The notes below the pieces were generated by a model that worked only from the letters and a program-made list of their open reading frames with translations, was not told the origin of the DNA and ran no database searches. The position numbers were made by a program, and so were the translations under genes. Below are positions 1-10,857 of a stretch of 64,000 nucleotides of DNA, one piece after another. The stretch is from Prosapia bicincta. Lineage: Eukaryota > Arthropoda > Insecta > Hemiptera > Cercopidae. Position 1 is the first letter of the stretch, and every line of letters begins with the position of its first letter. The DNA is taken from contig JBAIZL010000002.1 of NCBI GenBank assembly GCA_036971475.1, positions 48,888,229 through 48,952,228 of the forward strand, in the 5' to 3' direction.

Positions 1-626
1 AAAAAATAAACAAACTGGATAACGGTATCGAACTTGCTTCACAAACGGACAATGAGAAAGGAAAACGAAAAGAAACTACAACAGAATGCAAGCAAAGAAA
101 AAAAAAAAAGAAAGTGTATAAATAGTAACAAACAAAAATAATAGTCCAACACCATGCATGGAAAGGGAAAAGGAAAATTACAAGGTAATTCGCTTTCTAT
201 TTTGCCACTTAATATTTTTATTCTGACATATGTATATAGATATTTATATTATTTTATAATTATAAAATAAAAAGAAACTAAAATAAAAACTATTATTATT
301 TACTTGAATAGGAATTGACTAAAAGAAAATTTTATATTACTTGTTAAATTGTTAACCTACAGATTTACATCCTATAACATCAAGATGTAAAATGATAAAA
401 AATTCAAAAGTGCTCTGATTTCGAGTGTTTTATATTTTTAACCATTGTACAAAATATAAATTATACAAAATTTAACTATACAATAAAATTTGTCAAAATT
501 CTTTCTTAGTACTTCTATAAGTTATGATACGGACTTATCCCGAAATTTTAAATAGTTTTAAAATAATTTTGACTATTCGTATATATTAGTCAATCAAAAT
601 TTAATTTCATATATTAGAATTATATA
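1..626. other. AT-rich sequence with no gene
   Basis: I see no coding exon, RNA gene or recognisable transposon end here. The sequence is strongly AT-rich with short A-tracts. It ends at the TA dinucleotide that abuts the Tigger end at 629. Confidence 0.5.
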
Positions 627-628
627 TA

Positions 629-1055
629 CAGTTGTGCCTCCGTATCCACAGTATCGGTATCCACGGTTTCAATTATCTGCGGTATGGTGAATCAGTTTGT
701 TTTTACGTATACAGTACCATATTGCTTACATACAGAAGCATATATCATTTTGTTGTTGATTATTGAATCATTGGATTCCACAGACTTACTGATTTCCTCT
801 AAAATCTATTCAGTCTGCTTCTAGCAGTTGCAGTATCCCATTTGCTGCACTAATTCGTGTTAGTAGTACAGTATTTGCGTAATTAACTTGTAAATATTCT
901 TTTGTTCGGCAATAATGGGCACAAAGCATATTAGTAATGAAGCATCTAATAGTGCAAAGTCTAAGAGAAGCCGAAGTGTTCTTTCATTAAGTCAAAGGAT
1001 GAAAATTTTTGAAATAAATGAGGTTGAAAGCAAAACCGTTAGCATGCATTGGTAG
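629..1055 (+). mobile_element. Tigger/pogo 5' end with transposase N-terminus (truncated)
   Basis: A Tigger-type terminal repeat starts with CAGTTGTGCCTCCGTATCCA directly after a TA at 627-628. A transposase start codon follows at 914. The peptide begins MGTKHISNEA and continues through KRSRSVLSLSQRMKIFEIN, which resembles the CENP-B/Tigger N-terminal helix-turn-helix that binds the terminal repeats. Homology stops near 1055 and no catalytic domain follows, so this is a 5' fragment. The sequence after it looks like a different (PLE-type) repeat, so the Tigger was probably cut by a later insertion or deletion. The family call is strong; the exact right boundary is not. Confidence 0.75.
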
Positions 1056-1440
1056 ATTGTACAACAAAATGAACTGTTTATATTGTTTAGAAAAATACCA
1101 CATCTATAAAAACATACACAACAATTTAATGAACCTATAGACAACATATGCAGACGACTAACTTTTCAAAAACATCATACACATGGCTCAAGAAGAAACA
1201 CGTATGTCGTCAACAAATACCAACATCACAGACCAAACAACCACACCAGAAAAAAAAATTAATTCACTGATTAAACACAATCATGTGACCAAAAGGTGCC
1301 TTATCACACAAGGTAAAATTATTGCACTTAGTGGTGAAAAATTGTTTACAATTTACAATATATATGCAATTTTATATAAACCAATTTATTTATTTATACA
1401 TACTTTCACAAGAAACATAATATAACATTTCAAGTTTTAA
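1056..1440 (+). mobile_element. Degenerate PLE-like 3' end (family 3)
   Basis: Positions about 1267-1345 match the PLE-like ends at 58927-59040 and 63868-64000, including GGTGCC, TTATCAC and the tail AGGTAAAATTATTGCACTTA. The ribozyme-like block is damaged here: the GAAA is AAAA and stem I is only partly kept. The upstream part (1056-1266) could be the element's decayed coding region but shows no recognisable domain. Orientation is inferred from the tail, which points right. Confidence 0.5.
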
Positions 1441-1455
1441 TTCACAAGGTAAATT

Positions 1456-1730
1456 TTAACTAATACGAGGAAAATCTGTAAGTGAGATAAATGAGGTTGA
1501 ATTTTCTTTAATTAGCATACCTATTTGAGGTTGTATTTTAGTAAGGGCACAACGCGAGTCATTAGCAACATCAAGTTTGTTCCTATATTTTGTTTTTATT
1601 GCAACAAGGGCTGAAAATGTCTTTTCACACAAGTAAGTGCTTGAAAAAGGCAAATATATTTGAAGAGCTGTCTGTGATAAACCTCTAAGTGTTTTATCCA
1701 AAATGAAGATTTGTCCATTGTGGCGCTGTT
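1456..1730 (-). pseudogene. hAT transposase C-terminal fragment (ZBED5-like)
   Basis: The minus strand encodes about 80 residues containing LPFSSTYLCEKTFSALVAIK and then KYRNKLDV and a CALTKIQP segment. This is the C-terminal dimerisation region of hAT transposases of the ZBED5/GTF2IRD2 type. The BED finger and catalytic domain are missing and the upstream frame is broken, so this is a dead fragment. It is too short to place in a subfamily with certainty. Confidence 0.7.
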
Positions 1731-1862
1731 GTCATACTGAACGGTAAAAATTCGTTTTGCGACACTTGTGTACTATTATTCTTTTCAAGCTGTCATGTCG
1801 ATTTAATTTCAAGTTTACAAAATTTGCACAACCTTTACTTATATTTCTCTTATAAATGCATA

Positions 1863-3283
1863 CAGTAAAACCTCGACTTAAGCTACCCCGTCTCACGCGA
1901 TTCCCAAGTTATGCGGTTTTAAATCATGCTGTCCGAGTTATGCAGAAACTGGCCTGTTCTGGAAGAAAATGCCTAAAAAACTTTTATAGAGCATAAAGAG
2001 AAAATACTTCCACGTTTTAAGTCGCCAAAGACCGAATGACAGTGATGGTTGATGCAAATACAGCTGGTGGCTATAAGTTGCAACCTCTTGTAGTGTATCG
2101 CTCAGAAAATCCAAGGACATTCAAATTTTTGGAAGAAGAATCGGAATGCTTGGGTGACAGCTTCCCTTTTTGTGGACTGCTTTGGTCATCACTTCATACC
2201 TCAAGTAGAACGTTATTGTCGGTCTAAACAAATTCCTTTTAAAGTAATTCCTATTGATTGACAATGCACCTGGCCATCCTCCTACTATTTTAACTAATTT
2301 TGACACAAACGGGAAAGTGATATTTTTGCCACCAAACACAACTAGGTTGCTTCAACCGATAGATCAGGGAGCTAACAAAACATTTAAAGCTTATAACACA
2401 AGAAAATTATTCGTGCAACTGCATGAAGCTGTAAGACAGAACGAGATCTCTGTTGAAGATTTTTGGAAAAAATTCTATGTTTTAGATGCTTTTAGAATCA
2501 TTTGACGATCTTGGAATCAAATTTTTCAAAAAAACTATAAATGATGTTTGGAAAAAGGTGTGTGTATTTTTCTTCGCCATTAAAACTCATGCAGAATAAG
2601 TGCCACAGTCTGTTGAAATTGCTGTTGTAATTCGAGAAGTTATCGGTTTCGCCAGACAACTCAATTTAGAAGTGGATAATGATGATGTTCAAGAACTGCT
2701 GGATTTACACAACCAGGAGCTGACAATTAATTAATGAGCTCATAGAAATGCGTGAGCGAAAGCAAGACCTTAAAAACGTAGATTCTGTAGACCCAGTTGA
2801 CGTAGATGATGAAATGACGATTAGAAACTTTACAAAAGGCTTAATTGAGAAAACTTTAATTGAGAAAGGCTTACAAACCTTAGTTGTTTTTGGAAAACAT
2901 AGACTCCAACAATGAGTGTATTTCTGTCAAAAAACAAAAAAATGGCGAGTTACGAGGAAATTCTGCATGAGGAGAGAAAATCTTCAATTCGTCAAATGAA
3001 TTTACTAGATTTTATAAAGCCTTCTGTGTCAAAATAACTTCTTTTTACTTACTTCTTTGCAATATGTATGTAGGCCTATATAATATAATTTCTTGTTGTA
3101 GTATGTATGCAAGTTTTTAATACATACCCATTTTCCTTCTAAATTATTAGTTTATTTAGTCTTCGGTCCCAATTAAACATGATACCTATGTGATTGTATG
3201 TAAAATTATACCCAGACTTATGCCAATTCGATTTATACGGTTATCACTCGGTCCCACTATCTTATAAGTACAGAGTATTACTG
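1863..3283 (+). mobile_element. Tigger/pogo element, internally deleted, TA target duplication
   Basis: Both ends are visible. The left end starts CAGTAAAACCTCGACTTAAG at 1863, and the right end is its imperfect inverse ending TATTACTG at 3283. TA flanks each side (1861-1862 and 3284-3285), which is the Tc1/mariner/pogo target duplication. At 1.42 kb it is shorter than a full Tigger (about 2.5 kb). The N-terminal DNA-binding region and the first part of the catalytic domain are missing, so the left terminal repeat joins almost directly to mid-transposase sequence. Confidence 0.85.
2030..3035 (+). pseudogene. Tigger/jerky-type DDE transposase, broken
   Basis: Plus-strand fragments in several frames line up with the DDE_1 (CENP-B/Tigger/jerky) catalytic domain. 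2036-2130 encodes a GGYKLQPLVVYRSENPRTFK stretch. 2254-2500 encodes DNAPGHPP, which holds the second catalytic Asp, and then LPPNTTRLLQPIDQG, the family's signature after the active site. About 2500-2760 carries the C-terminal acidic region (SWNQIF, NLEVDNDDVQELLDLHNQEL). Frameshifts and stops separate the parts, and the region holding the first catalytic Asp is deleted. It cannot make an active enzyme. Confidence 0.85.
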
Positions 3284-3285
3284 TA

Positions 3286-3840
3286 TTTATATAAATTCTC
3301 TGAACGTCATGATCAATAAAATTACCTATGTAAAAAAAATCTAAGGTGTAAATATATTTTAAATTTTGATAAATTGTGTACTTATATTCTAACTAAATGA
3401 GAACTTATCTTACTATTTTCCAATTGGTATCACCAGTATATGTTCCAACTGGCCCTGACTTGCCATCACGGCCCCCAGTATGGGAAGCTCTAGATTTAAT
3501 AATTTCAGCTGTGTGTTGATGTCAGAGAATCATTCAACATTGCTTTTAATATATATAGATTTAAAATTTTTAATAAGATTTATTTCAACTAGTAATTCCC
3601 CAGCACTTATTGTTGTTAAATTGACCATGATAATAATTTACTCTCAAAAAAGTAAGACTGTTGCAATATTTGTTTTAAATTAGTGAGTCATTGAGTCAAT
3701 CAAAAGAATGTAATCTATAAATATAATAATGTTCAACACAAATGATAAACATATAAGAAGTATGTAAAATTTGTACAAGTTTATATAAAGTTTTAAATTA
3801 GAATTTAATACAAATAATAATTTCTTCAACTTGGATTTAG
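3286..3840. other. Intergenic, nothing recognised
   Basis: No transposon or host exon was recognised. A 67-codon open frame at 3480 has no family signature and is probably chance in AT-rich DNA. Confidence 0.4.
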
Positions 3841-3957
<117 letters not shown>

Positions 3958-4985
3958 TGTGTGCGTTTGCCTTTAGACAGTATTAAACTTTAGGTTGAAA
4001 AGGGAACTTGTTAGTAAAATATATGGTTTTAAAATGGGTTTTATTAAAAATACCTCCATTTTCGAAATAAAATTTTTTCTGCATTTTTTTAACTGTTTAC
4101 ATTTTTTACAATATCTATTCTGTACTCGACAGAAATTTTAAAAACAGTGTAATAACAAATCATTTTTGCTGAAGTACAAAATAAAACTGTCTATCCCAAT
4201 CTGCATTATTATAGTTTTATTAAAGACATTTAATAAAACAGCTTCTGGAAATGTAGAATTTATGTAAACAATATTTTTATAAAAAGAAAACGTTAATATC
4301 TATGAGTAAAATACTTGAGGAATTTTTTATCATGTTTAAATTTCAAGTTATATAATAACATGACAAAACAAATATTCTTCATTGATTGATTGATTGTTGG
4401 ATTTTCAACTTTATAGATAATTCAACACTAATTTATTTAATCGCCATTTCAGGCACAATTTTAGTAAATTTGCCAGGTATGCAAAACACTTGTGTTTGAT
4501 AAACAAGTGTGACGCAAAATGAGTCAATTTATCATTAGTTAAATACAATAGTCAATAGAATATAAGACATTTTAAGCATATTCCATTATTTTTTTTTTAT
4601 CTTGCCCCATATTCTTCACAATAAAAAAGTTTCTACTTCAAAGTATTTTAGTAAATGGTAAAGTCTTATTTATAACTTGCAGTTTTTGTGTAGTACATAT
4701 TGAGACGTTTTTAATAATTAATTTATTTATAGTTAATCTAAAACAACTTCAGCTAAAATTAAAACATTACAAATAAACCATTTTCTAGTTAAAGAATTTA
4801 AACTAAAGAAAAGACTGTGTCAAGTTTCTGCATGTGATTGTGTTGGAGACGTTTTTAAATTACAGCAGCAAATCTCTAACCACACATACTCGACTCTGAC
4901 TTGGACCTCAAGTTGTCCTACTTGAGCTGTGCTACAAATGATAGTACTAGATCTAGAGGGTATTTGTAGAAATAGCAATGAAAAT
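3958..4985. other. Intergenic, nothing recognised
   Basis: AT-rich sequence with a small hairpin near 4487-4510 (ACACTTGTGT / ACAAGTGTGA). No host exon was seen. The last 170 bases may be the upstream edge of the following piggyBac remnant. Confidence 0.35.
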
Positions 4986-4989
4986 GCTT

Positions 4990-6040
4990 TGAAAGTGTTT
5001 TGTGGTATAAACACTGTACCAGGATACCGAATAACTGAGTAACTTGATTCAAAGACCTCGAGATTAACTGAGTTGAAATTATGTGCAGGCTTGCTTATAC
5101 ATTAGCCTCATTAGACACTAAAATTTTTTGGAAAATTGACAGGCTCTATAATATACTAATCTTCAGGCAATTTATGAGCAGGGATTGAGTTTATAATATT
5201 TCTATGTGCCTTCACTTTTGTTCTAATAATCATGTAAACGCTTACATACATCATATAGTACTTAAAGTACCTAGATAATTATTTCAAGTCTAAGATGACT
5301 CAATTACTCTCCTGGGAGGGAAATATCGCTTGATGAGGGTATGATTCTGTGTAGAGACATACTCCAATTTAGAGAGTTCATAAAGGGGAAATACTACAAG
5401 TATGGCATAAAGTTGTACATTTTGAGTGAGCCTAAAATACTGTGTTTCCTCTTTACTAATTATGGTAGCAAATAGTTTCTTATCTAATAAACTCATCATA
5501 CATCAGGGCCATGCCCTGCTTTTGAACAAATTTTAACAGTTTAGAATTAACTAGCAAACTCTTAGCATAATCAGAATAAACTCTGAGAAACACAATACTG
5601 TTGAGATAACCAGGGCAAACCTAAACAAAGATGCGACTGCAAGGAGGTTGAAAAGGGTACACTGTAAAGTGGCTGAGGTCATGATAGCTGGCAGTTGGGG
5701 AGATAAAAGGAATGATGTATACATTTCTTCATAATTTAACAATAATATGGTAAATATTGTAAATAAATATGGTCAGTAGAAAATCCACAATTCCTATACT
5801 GTATTATAATACCCACAGTATTGAAAGGAAAGGACCAAGGATACCAATACCCTCCTATTATCTATATGTGCACAAAAATATTCAGTGGTAAAAAAAAAAT
5901 ATTCAACCACCTGGTGCAATTGCTTATCATCAATTATTGACTCTTTATAAGAATAAATGGATTGTAGAAATTCATTATAACTGAAAGAGGTGATCACTGC
6001 CATAAAGAAAGTCCACTTGGGTTTACTTTAAGAAAGGAAT
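4990..6040 (+). pseudogene. piggyBac (PGBD-type) transposase remnant
   Basis: Fragments in changing plus-strand frames follow the order of a piggyBac transposase. Near 5160 there is IFRQFMSRD. At 5310-5460 there is REISLDEGMI followed by FREFIKGKYYKYGIKLYILS, matching the conserved block around the second catalytic Asp (consensus-like SLDEGM...KPVKYGIKLY). At 5630-5700 there is ARRLKR then a degenerate W-x-DKR motif, and at 5890-5960 a decayed KK-F-HL segment from the C-terminal helix. Many stops and frameshifts interrupt it. The open frames on the opposite strand here are shadows. No terminal repeats or TTAA ends were located. Confidence 0.65.
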
Positions 6041-6734
6041 CGGGGTAGATTGGTGTGTGTTGTGTCTGCCCACATATGGCAGTATTTTGCTTAATCGGAA
6101 TCCTCACAAATTGTTATAAACAATTTTAAATTGAGATAAAAATATATTACACTTATTTTTATATAGTGCTTAACAATAAATAGAGATGTTTCCATATTCA
6201 TTTATTACTGACAAGTTTCCGAGTCTGTTCGACATGTTAGATTCAGGCCAAGAACGGCAGGACTTCACATTTAGACAAAATTTTGCCATAAAATGTTGAT
6301 GTATGATCAGTTATTGAATTATAACATTATCTTATAAGCAAAAAGCATACAACTAAAAATAGTTCCTAGTGCATGTTTTGACTTTAGAATTAACAATGTA
6401 TGTGTTGAAAGTAACATTTCATTTTTAATATACCACAAAGTTTCCTAACACAAAGATAAAAGATATACAATGAATAATGATATAGATAAAATGTGATGAA
6501 GATAAACATGACATCACAAACCACATTACTGATAAAAAAAAATAGTCATTAACCAATTACTTCCCTATAGGTCACTACTAAATTTTTTATTATAACAGTT
6601 ATTCAATCTCTAACAGTCATTCAATCATTCATTTAAATTTTTTAAAAACATTTATTAACTAAATAGCTTTTGAATTGTTAATAGTAAAATATTGAAATCT
6701 TGTTGCTGTTCATGACGAGCTGGTTGTAAATTAC
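6041..6734. other. Intergenic, nothing recognised
   Basis: AT-rich, without recognisable coding or transposon ends. It leads into the palindrome that starts at 6735. Confidence 0.4.
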
Positions 6735-6923
6735 TTATTACACTTTTGCTATTACTTGCGACAAGACTTTTTGTTAACTAAAGTTGTTAAATCGTTAACT
6801 TACACTTGGAGGAAACTTCTTCAGCCTCCTGGAGTGAAAACGTTTCCTCCATGTGTAAGTTAACAATTTAACAACTTTAGTTACCAAAAAGTCTGGTCGC
6901 AAGTAATAACGAAAGTGTAATAA
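6735..6923. repeat. PLE-end-like inverted dimer (82-bp arms)
   Basis: Arms 6735-6816 and 6842-6923 are inverted copies, differing at only a few bases, around a 25-bp centre. Each arm starts TTATTACACTTT and ends in GGAGGAAAC. On the minus strand the centre contains GGAGG followed by CTGAAGA. On the plus strand it contains GAAAACGTTT followed by CCTCC. These are the 5' half (stem I plus core) and 3' half (GAA plus palindromic stem III plus stem I) of a hammerhead-like motif, one half per arm. I infer a head-to-head pair of ribozyme-bearing element ends with a deletion at the junction. A single arm of the same family recurs at 37941-38023. Confidence 0.7.
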
Positions 6924-7675
6924 ATAAAATATTTGTTTAGATTATAGTTACAAATTTTATTTCCTTCAATCCTTTTTATCTTTAAAAAGAATTTTGTAAA
7001 CGAGTTTTAATGTTTAACTATCTCATAAACAGTTAAATCACAACTATGCTTTTTACCTGATAATTGGGTTAAATATTTTTTTTCTATTTTCCTGCCATGT
7101 TCTTACGATTTGATCAGGTTCATCATTTAATCTTAATGGTGATATTTTTTTTCCATTTCTTGAGAACTAACTTGAAACATAATAAAACACTCATGTTATC
7201 TTTGTCTGATTTGGTCTTGTTTAATTTCTCCACATTCTTGATCAACAGCAACTGTTCTTGATGAGAGAAACATTCTTTTGAAGATAACACAAACGTTATG
7301 TTGTAAACAGTATTTTTTTTTTCGTTGACATGGTATCTAGAATCGGTAATAACCATTTTCATTATTGAGGTCTGTAATCATTATAACTCATTGTTGAAGC
7401 TCAATATAAATAGTTGGTTGATCACTCACGTATATTTAGTAAGAATAACTATCTTGTGGTGAAGCAAATTTAGGAGTATTGGTCACATTAGTTGATGATC
7501 TAGGCTCCATATCATAAAGTTTTTGGGGTTAAAAGTCAACATAACAAGAAGTAAACCATTTATATTTTACAGTTTTTTAAGTAATCTTGAATTAGAAATT
7601 TGGTAATACTTTGGCCAAATTCAGGTCCACTACAATATTTTTTGTTTTCATTTATGTTAATCAAAAATACATTCG

Positions 7676-7985
7676 TTGGGTTACTTTAGATTACTATACA
7701 GCTATACACAGGAGTGGATTCAGGATTTATTTTTTAGGTAGGCACAGTTTAGGAGAAACATGACTATCGAGAAGGGGATACCTAATTATCTTCTTGGAAT
7801 ATAACCTAATCTTAAAAACATAGTCTATATCAAATAATACTCACATTATGTCTTTAGAACATAGTCTTTAGAGTCACCAAACATAGTTTTTAGAAATAAC
7901 CCCATTATGTTACTTTAGATTATTATACATCTATATTTAGGGGCGGCTTCAGGATTTATTTTTAGGTAGGCACAGTTTAAGCTAA
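7676..7985 (+). repeat. Direct repeat pair of about 80 bp
   Basis: 7680-7760 and 7905-7985 share GTTACTTTAGATTA, then TCAGGATTTATTTTT and AGGTAGGCACAGTTTA, with scattered differences. No coding content was seen. This is probably an old local duplication or two copies of one repeat. The surrounding 6924-8185 shows nothing else I recognise. Confidence 0.6.
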
Positions 7986-8185
7986 ACAAAAGAGTGACTG
8001 TTTGCTATCTTAATGTTGCTTGGTGCACTCTAAATTTTGCTATAATATTATGAGCATCTCTTTTGATTTTAGACATACAGTATAACAATTATCTTTTTGA
8101 ATTACAGAAAATTAAGAGGGATTTTAACAAATTAATATATAAAAAGTTGGGTAGTTCTGAGCCTACCCGCTGGATCTGCTACTGG

Positions 8186-8579
8186 CTATATTAAAATAGA
8201 GCTCCAAAATATCTGGTTAAGATAGGTTTGCTTATAAAAGAACACCTTTCAACAATAAAAACACTATTGCTTAAATCAGGTACTTGACCTCCATTTGCAG
8301 CACCACTGGCATCAAGTTATGATGAAGTTTTGCAGTAAAGATAGCACTGGCAAAATTCTGTACAGGCAATTTTTTTTACTTATATTTTTTATATCAATAA
8401 CCACATGACATTATTTTCTTTTTAACCAATTACTTTTATTTTTAACATTATTATTATCATCAAATTTTGATAAAGTATTAAAAATTACATGCTACACAGC
8501 ATATGCAATAAAGCCATACAAATTCATATTTTTATATAACCAAATGTATCTCAACCAGATATTTTGAAGCTCTATATTA
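8186..8579. mobile_element. Possible MITE with about 35-bp terminal inverted repeats
   Basis: The left end (8186-8225) contains AGAGCTCCAAAATATCTGGT. The right end (8545-8579) contains its inverse, ACCAGATATTTTGAAGCTCT, with TA-rich flanks. The interior has no open frame of note. The size (about 390 bp) and terminal repeats suggest a non-autonomous DNA transposon. The mariner begins two bases after its right end. Confidence 0.5.
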
Positions 8580-8582
8580 CTA

Positions 8583-9883
8583 CGAGGGTGGTCCACAAAG
8601 TAACCTCCGTTTTGAAATAAAAAATTAACCATTTGATACAAAACTTTTATTATAAACATGTTAAAACTACAGCTTTTCTCTACTCTTCTATATTTTCACC
8701 ATACAAATTCAAGCACTTATCATATCTTTTAACAGTTTTTGAAATTCCGTCTTTAAAATATCTGCCGCCTGAGAACGTAGCCAACCTGTCACAGTGTTTT
8801 GAAGTTCTTCATCACTCGCAAACCTCTGAAATGCAAGCCACCACTTCATGTACGGGAAAAGATGGAAATCACTGGGAGCCAAGTCTGGGCTGTAGGGGGG
8901 AGGGGTGAACTTTTCCAAAAGTTCAGTTGTTTTTTGAGCTGTGTGAGGGCGGGCATTGTCATGGACAAACACAACGCCAGATGTCAGAAGACCACGACGC
9001 TTGTTTTGAATCGCTCGTCGTAGCCGTTTTAAGGTTTCACAATAACCTGCAGCTGCAATGGTTGTACCACGCTCCATAAATTCAATGAGCAAGATGCCCT
9101 TAGCATCCCAATAAACTGTAGCCATCATTTTTCTCGCTGAAAAAGATTGGCGAGCTTTCTTTGGCTTGCTTGGCGAAGCATTATGACCCCATTGCATTGA
9201 CTATTGTTATGTTTTGGCATTCACATAGGCTATCCAAGTCTTATCTCCTGTAACGATCCTGTTCAAAAATGTTTCTCCTTCAACGTCATACCGAGTAAGA
9301 ATTTATGGCAGAACTCATTCTTTTCATTTTGTGATCATCAGTGAGCACTTTTGGAATCCAACGAGCACAAAACTTGTGATAGTCTAGTTTTTCTGTCACT
9401 ATCTCATGCACAAGACTTCGAGAAATTTCAGGAAAATAATCTGAAAGTTCCGAGATTGTGAAGCGACGGTTCTCGCGAAGTTTCTCATCCACTTTGTTCA
9501 CCAAGTTATCCCTGACGAGAGATGGCCTACCACTCCGGTCTTCATCGTGAACGTTCGTTCTTCCATTTTTAAAAAAAGGAACCCATTGACGGACTACACC
9601 TTCGCTCATAATGTTTGGGCCATACACCGCACTCAATTCACGATGGATTTCAGCTGCTGTGTAACTTTTTGACCACAGAAATTTTATTACACCATGCACT
9701 TCACTCTATCGCGGCGTTCATGTTTTTACGTTACAACAAAAGAACGAGCAATCGCACAATACTCTTCCTTGCACAGCTAGAAGCGTACTGAGCGGCTGCG
9801 CACACCGATGTGAGAATGGTGGCGCTAACGCCACTACTTATCGCGCCACGCCCAAATGGCGGTTACTTTGTGGACCATCCTCG
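8583..9883 (-). mobile_element. mariner element, full length, TA target duplication
   Basis: Inverted ends CGAGGGTGGTCCACAAAGTA (left) and its near-perfect inverse (right) are flanked by TA at 8581-8582 and 9884-9885. The 1301-bp length is what is expected of mariner (about 1.3 kb). The single gene reads on the minus strand. Only a few lesions separate it from an intact copy, so it is among the younger transposons in the window. Confidence 0.93.
8680..9699 (-). pseudogene. mariner transposase with few disabling changes
   Basis: This is a mariner transposase of about 340 residues. The N-terminal paired helix-turn-helix starts MHGVIKFLWSKSYTAAEIHR and passes through the linker DEDRSGRPS. A WIPKVLTDDHK segment comes next, then GDKTW (first catalytic Asp), QWGHNASP, HDNARPH (second Asp) and YSPDLAPSDFHLF (third Asp), so the DDD triad is present. 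Lesions seen are a one-base frameshift near 9290-9305, two in-frame stops near 9200-9210 just before QWGH, and a frameshift near 8745 before the C-terminus (KRYDKCLNLYGENIEE, stop at 8680-8682). It is not a functional enzyme as it stands. Subfamily placement is left open. Confidence 0.92.
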
Positions 9884-9953
9884 TATGATGTAATTTTTAA
9901 ATATAAAATTAGAGATAGTTTAAATAGATAGGTTCTTGTATTATACTTTTTTT

Positions 9954-10223
9954 TATTAACTTAGCAAAAAAAAAAAAATACTTACTGATTTATTGAGCAG
10001 AAGCATTTTGATAACAAAACAAAACTACAAACCCACATTTAAAATATACAGGAAACCCACCCCCACTGACAAGAGTAATACACAACACATCCAATCACCC
10101 CACACAACACAAAGGAGCAACAGTTTTGTCAAGTGACTCACAGCAATGAATAATGTGCTGACCTAGTGTGAAATGGGTCTGCTGAATAAATCAGTAAGTA
10201 GTGTTTTTATTGCCAAGTTAATA
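9954..10223. mobile_element. MITE, 270 bp, inverted ends
   Basis: The left end has TATTAACTTAGC, an A-tract, then CTTACTGATTTATTGAGCAG. The right end is the inverse, with CTGCTGAATAAATCAGTAAG and GCCAAGTTAATA. A shorter relative lies at 19723-19858 and a partial one at 27315-27430. There is no coding capacity, so this is a non-autonomous DNA transposon of unknown superfamily. Confidence 0.7.
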
Positions 10224-10689
10224 CAAAAAAGTTAATAATTTATACAACAACCTCAAGATGTACAACACAAAAATTGCCAAGTTTTGTATTCTTTTGTTTG
10301 TGTGAGCATTGTAATACAGTTATCCATGTGACAAAAGTCATTAATGCTGGCTGAAGAAATAGCATCAACTATATAAGTGAAAAATGGACTTATGAAATAA
10401 TCAGCGAGAGCAACATATTTAAGAAACAAACACAGCAGTTTGTGAGGAAAGATTTAAAATCTAGCAGTCGGAAGACTAACAAATATGGATTAAACTGTTC
10501 ATAGTTCGAGTGAACCACCGGGTACAAACTAACTGCGGCAACTGAATTGTGTTGAATAACAAATTTAATAATTTTATAGATATTATTATAAATATTGTTG
10601 CAAAAAATTTTTAAGTTATTAAATATTAATAACTCAACAACTTAATAATTAAAGGTTAAATATTAATTGACTATTTGCAGTCATAATTA
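10224..10689. other. Intergenic, nothing recognised
   Basis: AT-rich sequence between the MITE and the tail of the first PLE copy. No exon or repeat end was identified. Confidence 0.4.
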
Positions 10690-10811
10690 ACAACAAAATA
10701 ATTATTCTTGAATTTTGTAGTCCATTACATTCGGTGAATCTTATTAATCACTTAAGCAATAGTTTATGACTATCCGAACTTTAAATTTAGTAAAGTTGTT
10801 AAAACTTACTG

Positions 10812-10857
10812 AGACAGAACATTTTCGATCTCTATGTGCCGATCTTCATCAGTGTCT
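10812..10857 (-). ncRNA. Hammerhead ribozyme motif, type I (PLE family 1, minus copy)
   Basis: Read 5' to 3' on the minus strand: stem I AGACA pairs with TGTCT; core CTGATGA; one extra A; stem II GATCG/AGATC (four pairs); GAA; self-complementary stem III AATGTT with one G-U; cleavage-site C. Every core residue of a hammerhead is present. PLEs are known to carry type I hammerheads with tiny stem III, which act as dimers. Activity here is inferred. Confidence 0.88.

Noticed and set aside
5290..6003. Three minus-strand open frames that look like a multi-exon gene
   Set aside because: The plus strand over the same stretch matches piggyBac transposase motifs in order, so these are antisense shadows.
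6811..6850. A type II hammerhead formed within the palindrome centre
   Set aside because: The permuted fold would need a stem I with a one-base loop; an inverted pair of broken type I motifs explains the sequence better.
8633..9023. Plus-strand open frames over the mariner
   Set aside because: They are antisense to the mariner transposase, whose motifs are unambiguous on the minus strand.
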